A stretch of 24,100 nt of DNA from JAXGQD01 sp964574395 (GTDB taxonomy: Bacteria > Bacillota > Clostridia > Saccharofermentanales > Fastidiosipilaceae). Shown piece by piece: positions 13,049 through 21,568 of this stretch. The first letter of the stretch is position 1. Each line of letters begins with the position of its first letter. The stretch spans positions 1 to 24,100 of the forward strand of contig CAZNNL010000030.1 of the NCBI GenBank assembly GCA_964574395.1, read 5' to 3'. The position numbers were made by a program, and so were the translations under genes. The notes below the pieces were generated by a model, which saw nothing but the letters and a program-made list of their open reading frames with translations, had not been told where the DNA came from and made no database searches.

Positions 13049-14179
13049 ATGATTTACCTTGACCATGCGGCTTCCACATTTCCTTATGTGGAAGTCATTC
13101 GTTTGTTTAATGAGGCTTTTGCCAACAATTATGCGAACCCCTCTGCAGCCCACCGCTTAGGTATGAATGAAGAATTACGCATAAAAGAAGCTAAAAGAAC
13201 ATTAGCCGATTTGTTGTCATGCGAAGTGTCAGAATTAACCTTTACTTCTGGTGCTACAGAGTCGGCTAATGCGGCTATCAAGGGCTATCTTTTGGCGAAT
13301 CGTCATAGCGGAACGCAAGTGCTGGTTTCTGCAGGTGAGCATCCGGCTGTGCGTATTACAGCGAAACATATTTGTGAAAAACTTGGTTTAGAACTAAAAA
13401 TAATTCCTTTAACGCGAGCGGGAGTTGTTGATTTAGACGCCCTAGAAGGCATGCTTAATCCTCACGTAGCACTTGTCTGTGTGATGGCTATCAATAATGA
13501 GACTGGAGCGATAAACGACCTGTCCAAAATAGCACTACTGATTAAACAAAGAGCTGCGCAAGCAAAATTATGCGTAGATTATGTTCAGGCTTTGGCCAAA
13601 CAAACGATCACGTTAAGACAGAGCGCTGTGGATTTAGGTATTTTTTCCGGACATAAAATTCATGCCCCTAAAGGTGTTGGATTGTTATACGTAAAAAAAG
13701 GAGTCAGAATTGAGCCTCTACTTCATGGAGGAGGACATCAACTTGGCATGCGTGCGGGAACTGAGAATAGTCAAATGGCAGAAGCTTTTACCTTGGCGAC
13801 GCGTCTTGGGATTGAGCATATGCAAGAAAACACAAGTAATGTAATGCAGTTAAGGCAGACGTTTCTGGACGCCTTAGAGCCTTCTACTTACGTTGATAAT
13901 TCGGCCAACACTTGTAGTCCATGGATACTAAACGTATCATTTCCCGGAGTGCGAGGGGAGACACTCTTACATGCTCTGGCAGATAAAGAAGTGTACATTT
14001 CGCAAGCCTCATCATGTCATTCTAAAGCACCTTACAGTGATGTTTTGCAAGCTATGCAACTGCCCGTAGAGTTAATGCAGTCGGCTGTGCGTATTAGTTT
14101 TGATGCCAGTCAATCCAATGATGAAATTAAAGAAGCCGCTCGGCTAATGAACGAAACTGTGAAACTATTAAAACGATAA
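13049..14179 (+). CDS. NifS/IscS-like cysteine desulfurase, ThiI partner
   Basis: The 376-aa PLP enzyme releases sulfur from cysteine as a persulfide. It has YLDHAAST (3-10), the Schiff-base stacking H98 in GEHPAV, MAINNETG (146-153), D177 and Q180 in VDYVQA, PLP lysine K203 in SGHKIHAPKG, and the MRAGTEN motif. The catalytic cysteine is C323 in the SSCHSKAPYS loop. It is shorter at the C-terminus than IscS and lacks the IscU-docking tail. It lies directly before thiI, as does nifZ in Bacillus subtilis, whose product is the dedicated sulfur donor for 4-thiouridine. I infer the same job here; a general Fe-S role cannot be excluded. The ribosome binding site AGGTG is weak. Confidence 0.92.
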   Translation: MIYLDHAASTFPYVEVIRLFNEAFANNYANPSAAHRLGMNEELRIKEAKRTLADLLSCEVSELTFTSGATESANAAIKGYLLANRHSGTQVLVSAGEHPAVRITAKHICEKLGLELKIIPLTRAGVVDLDALEGMLNPHVALVCVMAINNETGAINDLSKIALLIKQRAAQAKLCVDYVQALAKQTITLRQSAVDLGIFSGHKIHAPKGVGLLYVKKGVRIEPLLHGGGHQLGMRAGTENSQMAEAFTLATRLGIEHMQENTSNVMQLRQTFLDALEPSTYVDNSANTCSPWILNVSFPGVRGETLLHALADKEVYISQASSCHSKAPYSDVLQAMQLPVELMQSAVRISFDASQSNDEIKEAARLMNETVKLLKR

Positions 14180-14191
14180 CGGAGAAAAATA

Positions 14192-15424
14192 TTGAACGTA
14201 GAAAACATGTATCCCAGTCCCAGCCAAACAGTTCCTGCTAAAACACAGTTAGTTCTTGCACGACTTGGTGAAATTGCATTAAAAGGTTTGAACCGCCACC
14301 ACTTTGAGCAACGATTATTTAACAATATGCGTCGCAGACTAGACAAAATTGGTCAATTTACCGTTTCGCAAAGCGATTCGCGTATTTGGATCAAACCACA
14401 AAACATTGAATCCGAAGCAAATTTAGATGGTGCATTGAAAATTGCTACATCAGTTTTCGGTTTAGTATCTGCCTCAATGGTTGTGCGCTATGATGCATTA
14501 GATTCTCTAGCAGAAATACTTGCTGCAGCCATTAATTATCTAGAACCAGTTCTGGATGATGGATTGCCCCGAAGCTTCAAAGTAGAAGCTAGAAGAGGGG
14601 ATAAGCGCCTGCCCTATCACTCACCACAATTAGTAAAAGATGTTGGTGCCTGTCTCTTAGATACATTTCCACAATTACATGTGGATGTAAAGAATCCTGA
14701 CTTCATTTTACATATGGAACTCCGTGATGGTCTCTATATTTATCACGATAAAGTAGCTGGTGTTAAAGGGCTGCCAATTGGTACATCTGGAAAATCCATG
14801 CTGCTCTTATCTGGCGGAATTGATAGTCCTGTGGCCGGTTATATGATGGCCTCACGTGGTACAGAGCTAGAAGCAGTATATTTTCATACCTATCCCTATA
14901 CAAGTGATAGGGCTAAAGAGAAAGTGCTAGACCTAGGCAGAATTCTCTGCGATTACATTGGTCGTCTGCATGTGCATGTTGTCGATTTTACTGACATTCA
15001 ACTCACGATAAATGAGCATTGCCCGCCTGAAATGCTGACCATCGTCATGCGCCGCATAATGATGCGCATTGCCGACCAATTAGCGACTAAAAAGCACTGC
15101 GTTTCCTTGATTACCGGAGAAAGTTTAGGGCAGGTTGCAAGTCAAACCAGTGAAGCGCTTGCCACAACAAATGCCGTGGTCTCGAAACCCGTCTTTAGAC
15201 CTCTAATTGGTATAGATAAAGATGAAACGGTGGCACTCGCGCGTAAAATCGGTACTTTTGAAACCTCTATCTTGCCGTATGAGGATTGTTGTACCGTATT
15301 TGTGGCCAAGCATCCACGCACTAGGCCAAGCCTCAAACAAGCGGACGAAGCAGAAGCCAAGCTTGATATTCCAGCCTTAGTTGAAGAAGGGCTAAATAAA
15401 ATAGAAACAATCGTTTTGCCATAG
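14192..15424 (+). CDS. thiI: tRNA 4-thiouridine synthetase ThiI, without rhodanese domain
   Basis: ThiI adenylates U8 of tRNA and exchanges it for sulfur; it can also serve thiamine thiazole synthesis. The 410-aa protein has an N-terminal ferredoxin-like part with ARLGEIALKGLNR (23-35), a THUMP domain (about 60-185) and the PP-loop SGGIDSPVAGYMMASRG (207-223). The conserved ITGESLGQVASQT and PYEDCC segments are in the C-terminal half. It ends there, so the rhodanese domain of the E. coli protein is missing, as in Bacillus. The start is TTG 14192, seven bases after GGAG; an ATG at 14207 is the alternative. It follows the cysteine desulfurase by 12 nt. Confidence 0.96.
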   Translation: MNVENMYPSPSQTVPAKTQLVLARLGEIALKGLNRHHFEQRLFNNMRRRLDKIGQFTVSQSDSRIWIKPQNIESEANLDGALKIATSVFGLVSASMVVRYDALDSLAEILAAAINYLEPVLDDGLPRSFKVEARRGDKRLPYHSPQLVKDVGACLLDTFPQLHVDVKNPDFILHMELRDGLYIYHDKVAGVKGLPIGTSGKSMLLLSGGIDSPVAGYMMASRGTELEAVYFHTYPYTSDRAKEKVLDLGRILCDYIGRLHVHVVDFTDIQLTINEHCPPEMLTIVMRRIMMRIADQLATKKHCVSLITGESLGQVASQTSEALATTNAVVSKPVFRPLIGIDKDETVALARKIGTFETSILPYEDCCTVFVAKHPRTRPSLKQADEAEAKLDIPALVEEGLNKIETIVLP

Positions 15425-15434
15425 GAGCCTTATG

Positions 15435-15755
15435 ATGAAAAAAACATATACTTTAAGTGAATTTGAAACCTTACAGACGACTTACTTTGAAAGTGAAAGT
15501 GCCATAGAGCAATACAATGCCATTCATGATCGCTTTGAAACGCAAGTACAAAATGCAATTAGGTTAAGGGACAGAGCACGTTCTGGCCTTACACAAGAGA
15601 AAATTTCCATTACACTTTATGACTGGATGCAAAAATATCTAGCACGCACCAAACGTTATGAAACTATTGAAGGGATAATGCTCGAAGGTCAAGAAGGATG
15701 TTTTATCGTTGACTTTATCGAACGCAGAATCAAATTTGAGTTGTCGAATGACTAA
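15435..15755 (+). CDS. Unknown 106-aa protein downstream of thiI
   Basis: I do not recognise a family. The first 55 residues are predicted helical and charged (LSEFETLQTTYFESESAIEQ and so on). The last 30 (IEGIMLEGQEG, CFIVDFIERRIKFELS) look like two or three beta strands. There is no signal peptide, membrane segment or metal motif; one Cys occurs at about residue 90. Two adjacent ATGs (15432, 15435) follow GGAG at 15424-15427, and the second has the better 7-nt spacing. That ribosome binding site overlaps the thiI stop codon, so the protein is translated with ThiI. It may assist tRNA thiolation, but only position supports this. Confidence 0.75.
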   Translation: MKKTYTLSEFETLQTTYFESESAIEQYNAIHDRFETQVQNAIRLRDRARSGLTQEKISITLYDWMQKYLARTKRYETIEGIMLEGQEGCFIVDFIERRIKFELSND

Positions 15756-15803
15756 AAGAATGCCACAATTATTGACGTAATATGCATAAAGGAGTCTACT
15801 AAA

Positions 15804-17051
15804 ATGTTATATCCACACATCAAACAAACCGACCCCGAGGCCTATGAGGCAATTTTAGATGAAATTCGTCGTCAAAAGGACAAGCTAGAGCTTATTGCGT
15901 CTGAAAATTTTGTCAGTGAAGCAGTACTCGAAGCGGCTGGAACACCACTCACAAACAAGTATGCTGAAGGTTATCCAGGTAGACGCTATTATGGCGGATG
16001 CGAGCATGTGGACATCGTTGAAAACCTGGCTATTACGCGTATTAAAGAGTTGTTTGGTGCAGAACACGCGAATGTTCAACCCCATTCCGGTGCGCAAGCA
16101 AACATGGCGGTATTTTTAGCTGTGCTTCAACCTGGCGACAAGATTCTTGGTATGGATCTGAACCATGGTGGACACCTTACACATGGCATGGCGAAAAACT
16201 TTTCCGGCTTGTACTTTGAAGCACATTCCTATCAGGTAAGCGAAAAAGATGCGCGTATTGATTATGACGCGTTGGCAAAAAAGGCCATGGAAGTGAAGCC
16301 CAAAATGATTATTGCCGGAGCAAGTGCCTATCCTAGAGCTATTGATTTTGCCAAGTTCCGTGAAGTTGCCGACGCTTGTGGTGCGTACCTCTTTGTAGAT
16401 ATGGCGCATATTGCTGGATTAGTTGCTACCGGACTTCATCAAAACCCCGTCCCATATGCTGATTTTGTAACAACGACAACACACAAAACACTGCGTGGTC
16501 CGCGTGGTGGCGTTATTTTGTGTAAAGAAGAGCATGCTAAAAAGATTGATTCGGCAGTTTTCCCCGGTACGCAAGGTGGCCCATTGATGCACATCATTGC
16601 TGCTAAAGCCGTTGCTTTTAAAGAAGCACTATCCCCAGAATTTAAGGCTTATCAAGAACAAATCGTCAAAAATGCCAAAGCATTAGCTGACGGTCTCACA
16701 AGACGCGAAGTGAAACTGGTTTCAGGTGGAACGGACAATCATTTGTTGCTTCTAGATTTGACTGATACTGGCGTGACTGGTAAAGAACTACAAAACCATC
16801 TTGACGAAGTAAACATCACAACGAATAAAAACAGTATTCCTTTCGATCAGGCTAAACCCTTCATCACGAGTGGCTTACGCGTTGGAACGCCTGCTGTTAC
16901 GCAACGCGGACTGAAAGAAGAAGACATGGATGTAATCGCCGAATTGATTACCCTGGCATTGCGCGACTATGAGAATTCCGCGGATAGTATTCGTGAAGAA
17001 GTAGCACGCTTATGCGCTAAGTATCCTTTGTATCCTAATTTTGAGGTCTAA
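15804..17051 (+). CDS. glyA: Serine hydroxymethyltransferase
   Basis: GlyA interconverts serine and glycine with tetrahydrofolate, feeding one-carbon units to purine, thymidylate and methionine synthesis. The 415-aa protein is complete. It shows LIASENFVSEAV (30-41), YPGRRYYGG (57-65), QPHSGAQAN (92-100), VDMAHIAGLV (198-207) and PLP lysine K228 in TTTTHKTLRGPRGG. The C-terminal SGLRVGTPA is intact. AAGGAG lies 9 nt before ATG 15804. No riboswitch-like structure is seen in the short upstream gap. rarA starts 9 nt after the stop. Confidence 0.98.
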   Translation: MLYPHIKQTDPEAYEAILDEIRRQKDKLELIASENFVSEAVLEAAGTPLTNKYAEGYPGRRYYGGCEHVDIVENLAITRIKELFGAEHANVQPHSGAQANMAVFLAVLQPGDKILGMDLNHGGHLTHGMAKNFSGLYFEAHSYQVSEKDARIDYDALAKKAMEVKPKMIIAGASAYPRAIDFAKFREVADACGAYLFVDMAHIAGLVATGLHQNPVPYADFVTTTTHKTLRGPRGGVILCKEEHAKKIDSAVFPGTQGGPLMHIIAAKAVAFKEALSPEFKAYQEQIVKNAKALADGLTRREVKLVSGGTDNHLLLLDLTDTGVTGKELQNHLDEVNITTNKNSIPFDQAKPFITSGLRVGTPAVTQRGLKEEDMDVIAELITLALRDYENSADSIREEVARLCAKYPLYPNFEV

Positions 17052-17059
17052 ACAATGCG

Positions 17060-18382
17060 ATGAAAAGCTTTAACACGGAAGCTAAATTCAATAATGAGAC
17101 GTCATCCGAGCAGCCCTTGGCCTATCGTATGGCGCCTCGTCATTTAGATGAAGTTGTCGGTCAAGCAGATTTGCTTGCTCCGGGCAAGCTTTTTAGGCGC
17201 ATGATTGAAGCAGACCGTCTGCGCTCGATTATTCTGTGGGGGCCGCCAGGGACCGGGAAAACCTCGCTGGCCCGCGTTATTGCGGCAAAGTCTGACATGA
17301 AATTCATTAAAATCAACGCGGTCACTTCAGGTGTGGCTGATCTAAAAGCCATCATTGCGGATGCCCAAAATTTACTTTTAACTCCACAAGGTCGTGTTTT
17401 GCTTTTCATTGATGAAATTCATCGTTTCAACAAAGCGCAGCAGGACTTGCTTTTGCCACAAGTAGAGGACGGAACTTTAGTGTTGATCGGTGCGACGACA
17501 GAAAATCCTTTCTTCGAAGTAAACAAAGCGCTCATCTCACGATCGACAGTATTTCAATTAGAATCGCTTAGTACCGCAGATGTTTTAACTTTGTTGGAAA
17601 GAGCGCGCGATGACAAAGAGCGTGGCTTGGGGCAGTTACCATTACGGTTCGAGGAAGCTTGCCTAGAAAGTCTGGCAGATTTAAGCAATGGCGATGCGAG
17701 GCAAGCGCTCAATGCCTTGGAACTGGCGGCTTTAACAACTCCTGCCGGCGAAGATGGTTTTATTGATATTAGTATCAAAACGATGGCTGAGTGTATCCAG
17801 AATCGCAGTCTTGCATTTGATGCTAAAGGCGATGCGCACTACGATAATATTTCTGCTTTTATTAAATCGATGCGTGGCTCTGACCCTGATGCAACCGTGT
17901 TTTATCTTGCCCGCGCGCTACATGGTGGCGAAGATATTGAGTTTTTAGCCAGGCGTATCGTGATAGCAGCAGCAGAAGACGTGGGTATGGCTAACCCGGT
18001 TGCTCTCCAAGTAGCCATGGCCTGTTACGATGCCGTACGTGTGCTGGGGATGCCTGAAGCACGCATTCCTCTATCCGAAGCAGCGATTATGGTTGCAACG
18101 TCTCCCAAGTCGAACTCGGCTTATGTCGCCATCGATAAGGCTCTGGAGGACGTGCGCAAACGTCGTACCGGTGAAATCCCCATGCATCTTCGTAACCCGG
18201 TCGCTGAGGGCTTGTCCAAGTTGGGCTACGGGGAGGGGTACAAATATCCACATGACTATCCTGGCAATATTGTTGCACAACAGTATCTGCCTGACGAGAT
18301 TCTTGGCACCGTGTATTACGAACCTTCCGCTAATGGGTATGAAGGTAAAATCAAAACATGGCTCGATGAAAAGCGGACTTGA
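17060..18382 (+). CDS. rarA: Replication-associated recombination protein RarA (MgsA)
   Basis: RarA is a clamp-loader-like AAA+ ATPase acting at stalled replication forks. The 440-aa protein has the family entry PLAYRMAPRHLDEVVGQ (19-35), Walker A GPPGTGKT (61-68), Walker B with sensor region LLFIDEIHRFNKAQQD (114-129), GATTENPFFEVN and the arginine-finger region ALISRS. The C-terminal tetramerisation part includes SMRGSDPDA, EDVGMANP and an HLRNP element. There is no strong ribosome binding site; GAGGTC inside the end of glyA is 13 nt upstream, so expression probably depends on glyA translation. Its stop codon sits in the loop of a small hairpin at 18375-18387. Confidence 0.97.
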   Translation: MKSFNTEAKFNNETSSEQPLAYRMAPRHLDEVVGQADLLAPGKLFRRMIEADRLRSIILWGPPGTGKTSLARVIAAKSDMKFIKINAVTSGVADLKAIIADAQNLLLTPQGRVLLFIDEIHRFNKAQQDLLLPQVEDGTLVLIGATTENPFFEVNKALISRSTVFQLESLSTADVLTLLERARDDKERGLGQLPLRFEEACLESLADLSNGDARQALNALELAALTTPAGEDGFIDISIKTMAECIQNRSLAFDAKGDAHYDNISAFIKSMRGSDPDATVFYLARALHGGEDIEFLARRIVIAAAEDVGMANPVALQVAMACYDAVRVLGMPEARIPLSEAAIMVATSPKSNSAYVAIDKALEDVRKRRTGEIPMHLRNPVAEGLSKLGYGEGYKYPHDYPGNIVAQQYLPDEILGTVYYEPSANGYEGKIKTWLDEKRT

Positions 18383-18387
18383 AGTCC
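18368..18387 (-). terminator. Weak terminator candidate for the PHP gene
   Basis: GGACT/AGTCC with a 3-nt loop (18375-18387) is followed on the minus strand by GCTTTTC. It lies just beyond the stop of the minus-strand PHP gene and inside the end of rarA. The stem is only 5 bp, so this is tentative. Confidence 0.3.
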
Positions 18388-18414
18388 ATTATCTATGGAG
18401 CAAATGTTCTTACA

Positions 18415-19290
18415 TCAATCAAAATTTATATAATGCGGTCTGCGGTTTTTGAAATAGTAACTGCGTTTTACTCCCAAAGCATATAGTTCCTTGGCACAAT
18501 CATCGAATAAGTGCCCTAGCGTCCCGTTTTCGTGCGAGTCCGAAGAAATACTGATTAGTTCACCGCCCAAGTCAACGAAGCGCTGAATGATGCGTTTATC
18601 AACGAAACCAGGGTCAGGCAGTCCTTCATTTATTTTTTTGTAACGATAACGCGTGTTGATTTCGAGCGCGCGATCTCTAGCAATTAGCGCCTTTAATAGC
18701 GCATCGAATTCATCAGGGTAATCATCGTAGTACAAATCAAGATTGTCATACTTAGCATAGCGGATGACATAGTCGAAATGGCCTAAAACATCGTAATCTA
18801 GGGGAGATTCAGCCATTTCAATAAGGGTTTGCATCCAGCGTAGATAGGCGTTCTTTTTGCCTTGCTCATAAAAAGCCTGGCTGAAATAAATATCAATATC
18901 ATCAATAAAATGAATTGAAGCGATAATTTGATCGAATGGCCAATCCGCAATTAACTTTTCATAAACTGGTACAAGATAATCGGTGTAACCAAGTTCCGCT
19001 CCTATTAATAGCTGTGTTTTCTCAGGCTTCTGAGCACGATCATGTTTTATGGGGAGAAGTTTGGCAAAATACTCCTCTACATCGAATATCCATTCGCCTT
19101 CGGCAGGTTTTTCCCCGTAAGCGGAAGCATAGCGTTCAAGTACGCCATTAATGCCGTCTTTATCATAGTGATCTGTCAGGCAAACAGCGGAAAAATGTTT
19201 CGCATCAGCTTCGGTGAGCAATTCGTCTAGGGTTCTTTTGCCATCCAGAGAAAACTCTTTAACATGGCAGTGGGTCTCATATAATTTCAT
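18415..19290 (-). CDS. PHP-domain phosphoesterase, histidinol-phosphatase (HisJ)-like
   Basis: This 291-aa protein has the PHP metal ligands in order: THCH (H7, H9), TDHY (D40, H41), GAELG (E99), SIHFID (H127), LGHFD (H171) and ISSDSHENGTLGH (D251, H253). The architecture matches the HisK/HisJ-type histidinol-phosphatase group, but PHP enzymes also act on other phosphoesters and no his genes are near, so the substrate is uncertain. The N-terminal YETHCHVKEFSLDGKRTLDE is like other clostridial members. The ribosome binding site GAGGAG is at 19298-19303 on the minus strand, with an extended -10 promoter 40 nt upstream. It is convergent with rarA and divergent from the aminopeptidase gene. Confidence 0.88.
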   Translation of the reverse strand: MKLYETHCHVKEFSLDGKRTLDELLTEADAKHFSAVCLTDHYDKDGINGVLERYASAYGEKPAEGEWIFDVEEYFAKLLPIKHDRAQKPEKTQLLIGAELGYTDYLVPVYEKLIADWPFDQIIASIHFIDDIDIYFSQAFYEQGKKNAYLRWMQTLIEMAESPLDYDVLGHFDYVIRYAKYDNLDLYYDDYPDEFDALLKALIARDRALEINTRYRYKKINEGLPDPGFVDKRIIQRFVDLGGELISISSDSHENGTLGHLFDDCAKELYALGVKRSYYFKNRRPHYINFD

Positions 19291-19328
19291 CTACAACTCC
19301 TCGACATTGTTTAATATCCTGTGCATCC

Positions 19329-19337
19329 ATTATAGCA
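19329..19337 (-). promoter_or_regulatory. Extended -10 promoter of the PHP gene
   Basis: On the minus strand the sequence TGC-TATAAT (19337 down to 19329) is a perfect extended -10 element. No good -35 is seen, which is usual for this promoter class. Transcription would begin near 19322, giving a leader of about 31 nt with GAGGAG. Confidence 0.6.
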
Positions 19338-19468
19338 ATACCTGCATGATTTAAGCTTCGTAGATTGTTTTCTAAGGAAAAGTATTCGATAATAAATATT
19401 TCAATGTATACTATTACATAATAAAAAAATTGCAGCGCAGGGCTGTTAGAAAATTGGAGCAAGACACA

Positions 19469-20902
19469 GTGAAAGAAAAAGTATTAAAGGGCAAACGCAG
19501 TGCTAGGCACAAATCTAAAGACGACTACTCAACAAAATTCCCGTTTCTAGCGGATGTTTATGACCAAAATCAAAAAGAAGCAGCGCTTGCTTTCAACGAA
19601 GAGTACAAAACCTTCCTCGATTTAGCCAAAACGGAACGTGAAGCGGTCAATATAACAATAGAAGCAGCAGAAGAATTGGGGTATGTTCCACTTCGCGAAC
19701 AAGAAAAACTCAATCCCGGGATGAAGGTTTATCATAGTATCAAGGGTAAAGGCTTGGTCTTGGCTGTTATTGGCAAAAAACCAATCTCCAATGGTTTCCG
19801 CATTTTAGGTGCACACCTTGATTCTCCACGCTTAGATCTTAAACCTATGCCCGTAGTAGAAGAGAAGGACCTTGTTTACTTTAAGACACACTACTATGGC
19901 GGTATTAAAAAATACCAGTGGGCTTCCGTACCTTTAGCGCTACATGGCGTCGTATTTAGAGAAGATGGTACAAAAGTTGAATTGACAATCGGAGAGGCTC
20001 CTGAAGACCCACAATTTGTGATTAACGATTTACTCATCCATCTAAGTGCCGAACAAATGTCAAAAAAAGCGACAGAAATCCTCCCTGGCGAAGCACTGAA
20101 TATTATCGTTGGCACAAGCGCAATTGATGAGGACTCGAAATCACGTTTCAAGCTAGAAACGTTAAAAGTTCTCAATTCGCTTTATGGTATTAATGAACGC
20201 GATTTGTCTACTGCGGAAATATCTGCGGTGCCAGCGTACAAGGCTGTTGATATTGGTTTTGACAGAATGCTAGTGGGTGCCTACGGCCATGATGACCGTG
20301 TCTGCGCATATCCAGCAATTCAAGCTGTCTTTAATATGGAAAAACCAGAACATACTGTGATGGCGATTTTGACGGATAAAGAAGAAGTAGGTTCGGAAGG
20401 AAATACTGGGGCTAATTCACGCTTGTACGAGAATGTTTTACTAGAAATCTTCAGCAAGATGTCTGCTAATCCCAATGATCTCGCATTTAGGCACTGCCTA
20501 GAGAATTCGGTCATGTTGTCTACGGATGTAACCAATGCTTATGATCCGAACTTCGCTTCTGTGTCAGACATAAAAAATGAACACTTCTTAGGCCATGGCT
20601 TGGGCATTGTAAAATATACTGGTTCTCGTGGCAAAAACAGCGCCAGTGACGCGAACGCTGAATTTTTATCCTCTGTAACCCGCTTGTTTGACCAAGAAAA
20701 TATCCACTGGCAAATTGGTGAGATGGGCAAAGTAGATGCAGGAGGCGGTGGAACAATCGCCAGAACTTTTGCAAATCTCGGCATGGAAGTACTAGATTGT
20801 GGTGTGCCTGTTTTATCCATGCATGCGCCTTTTGAGCTTGTACACAAATTCGATGTCTACGAAACCTATCGGGCTTATTTGTGCTTTATTGATAAGTACT
20901 GA
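19469..20902 (+). CDS. M18-family zinc aminopeptidase
   Basis: This is a metallo-aminopeptidase (aminopeptidase I/aspartyl aminopeptidase family) that trims N-terminal residues from peptides in the cytoplasm. The 477-aa protein has LGAHLDSPRLDLK (113-125, H116 and D118), YGHDDRV (272-278), LTDKEEVGSEGNTGA (301-315, catalytic and metal Glu) and a late LSMHAPFEL with the last metal His. The chosen start is GTG 19469, nine bases after GGAG (19456-19459); the longer form from TTG 19430 would add 13 residues with no ribosome binding site. A short polybasic tail (KGKRSARHKSK) precedes the fold. A TATACT at 19407-19412 may be its -10. No terminator is seen before the next gene. Confidence 0.93.
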   Translation: MKEKVLKGKRSARHKSKDDYSTKFPFLADVYDQNQKEAALAFNEEYKTFLDLAKTEREAVNITIEAAEELGYVPLREQEKLNPGMKVYHSIKGKGLVLAVIGKKPISNGFRILGAHLDSPRLDLKPMPVVEEKDLVYFKTHYYGGIKKYQWASVPLALHGVVFREDGTKVELTIGEAPEDPQFVINDLLIHLSAEQMSKKATEILPGEALNIIVGTSAIDEDSKSRFKLETLKVLNSLYGINERDLSTAEISAVPAYKAVDIGFDRMLVGAYGHDDRVCAYPAIQAVFNMEKPEHTVMAILTDKEEVGSEGNTGANSRLYENVLLEIFSKMSANPNDLAFRHCLENSVMLSTDVTNAYDPNFASVSDIKNEHFLGHGLGIVKYTGSRGKNSASDANAEFLSSVTRLFDQENIHWQIGEMGKVDAGGGGTIARTFANLGMEVLDCGVPVLSMHAPFELVHKFDVYETYRAYLCFIDKY

Positions 20903-20962
20903 TAGTCCTTGATATGATAAGATAAGCAAATAAAGATTGAATAACTGAGCAGGGAAGAGTAC

Positions 20963-21568
20963 ATGAAGAAATCAACTGGTGTTCCGCATGAGACCACTAC
21001 TTCTAAAGAGTCAAATAACGCACAAGCAGGCATGCAGGACATGACGCCTTCTTTTAGTGATGCTTCCCCTGCCAGACCTAATAAAGCTAAACTTCAATCT
21101 AAGTCTCCGCGTCCCAAAGCTCCTAGACAAGGCAGGGCTACATCACCACAGAGCCAAGTCCAAAAAACTTCTATCGAAGAACGCGTCAAACGTATACAAG
21201 CACAAAGAGCCAAAGAAAAGACGCCAACCAATTTTAAAGAAGTTGCTAATACGGTGGTAGAGCAGGTTAAGGCTTTTGCCATTACGCTTATCAAAGGTAA
21301 ACCAAACGTCTCGAAAACAACGAAAGATTTTCCTATTAATCGCCACATCATCGGGCGTATGAAACGTTATGGTCCAGCTAAAGTTTATCGCCTCAAAGGC
21401 TACACTACAGTAGGCAGAGTAAAGAAGAAGCGCGGGCGCGACATGTTGAAGAAGCATCGCAATCGTCTGATTTTCCTAACTATTCTAGGGATATTTATTG
21501 TTGTGCTTTATGTTGTGATTGATCCTGTTCCAACGATTAAACAGTTCTTGTTTGATATTGGTTACTAG
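20963..21568 (+). CDS. Unknown basic protein with one C-terminal membrane segment
   Basis: No family is recognised in this 201-aa protein. Residues 1-75 are Ser/Thr/Pro/Lys-rich and probably disordered, with SPRPKAPRQGR. Residues 72-110 are helical, including an EERVKRIQAQRAKEK stretch. Residues 125-167 are strongly basic, with RVKKKRGRDMLKKHRNR. A single hydrophobic helix (about 168-187) is followed by a short tail. By the positive-inside rule the large basic part is cytoplasmic and only about 14 residues lie outside. Binding to nucleic acid or phospholipid head groups is plausible but unproven. GGGAAGAG precedes the ATG. It lies 60 nt after the aminopeptidase without a terminator, and its TAG stop overlaps the recombinase stop. 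Confidence 0.8.
   Translation: MKKSTGVPHETTTSKESNNAQAGMQDMTPSFSDASPARPNKAKLQSKSPRPKAPRQGRATSPQSQVQKTSIEERVKRIQAQRAKEKTPTNFKEVANTVVEQVKAFAITLIKGKPNVSKTTKDFPINRHIIGRMKRYGPAKVYRLKGYTTVGRVKKKRGRDMLKKHRNRLIFLTILGIFIVVLYVVIDPVPTIKQFLFDIGY

Noticed and set aside
15756..15803. Riboswitch upstream of glyA
   Set aside because: The gap is only 48 nt and shows no stable paired structure; a glycine or other riboswitch would not fit.
19385..19422. AT-rich partly symmetric sequence as a dif site
   Set aside because: The two half-sites do not match the 11-6-11 dif layout; the symmetry is what AT-rich promoter DNA gives by chance.
19277..19462. 61-aa minus-strand open frame between the PHP and aminopeptidase genes
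   Set aside because: It overlaps the PHP start and its promoter in another frame, lacks a ribosome binding site and has no domain.
19430..19468. TTG start at 19430 for the M18 aminopeptidase
   Set aside because: It has no ribosome binding site, and GGAG at 19456-19459 points to GTG 19469, which still retains the whole catalytic fold.
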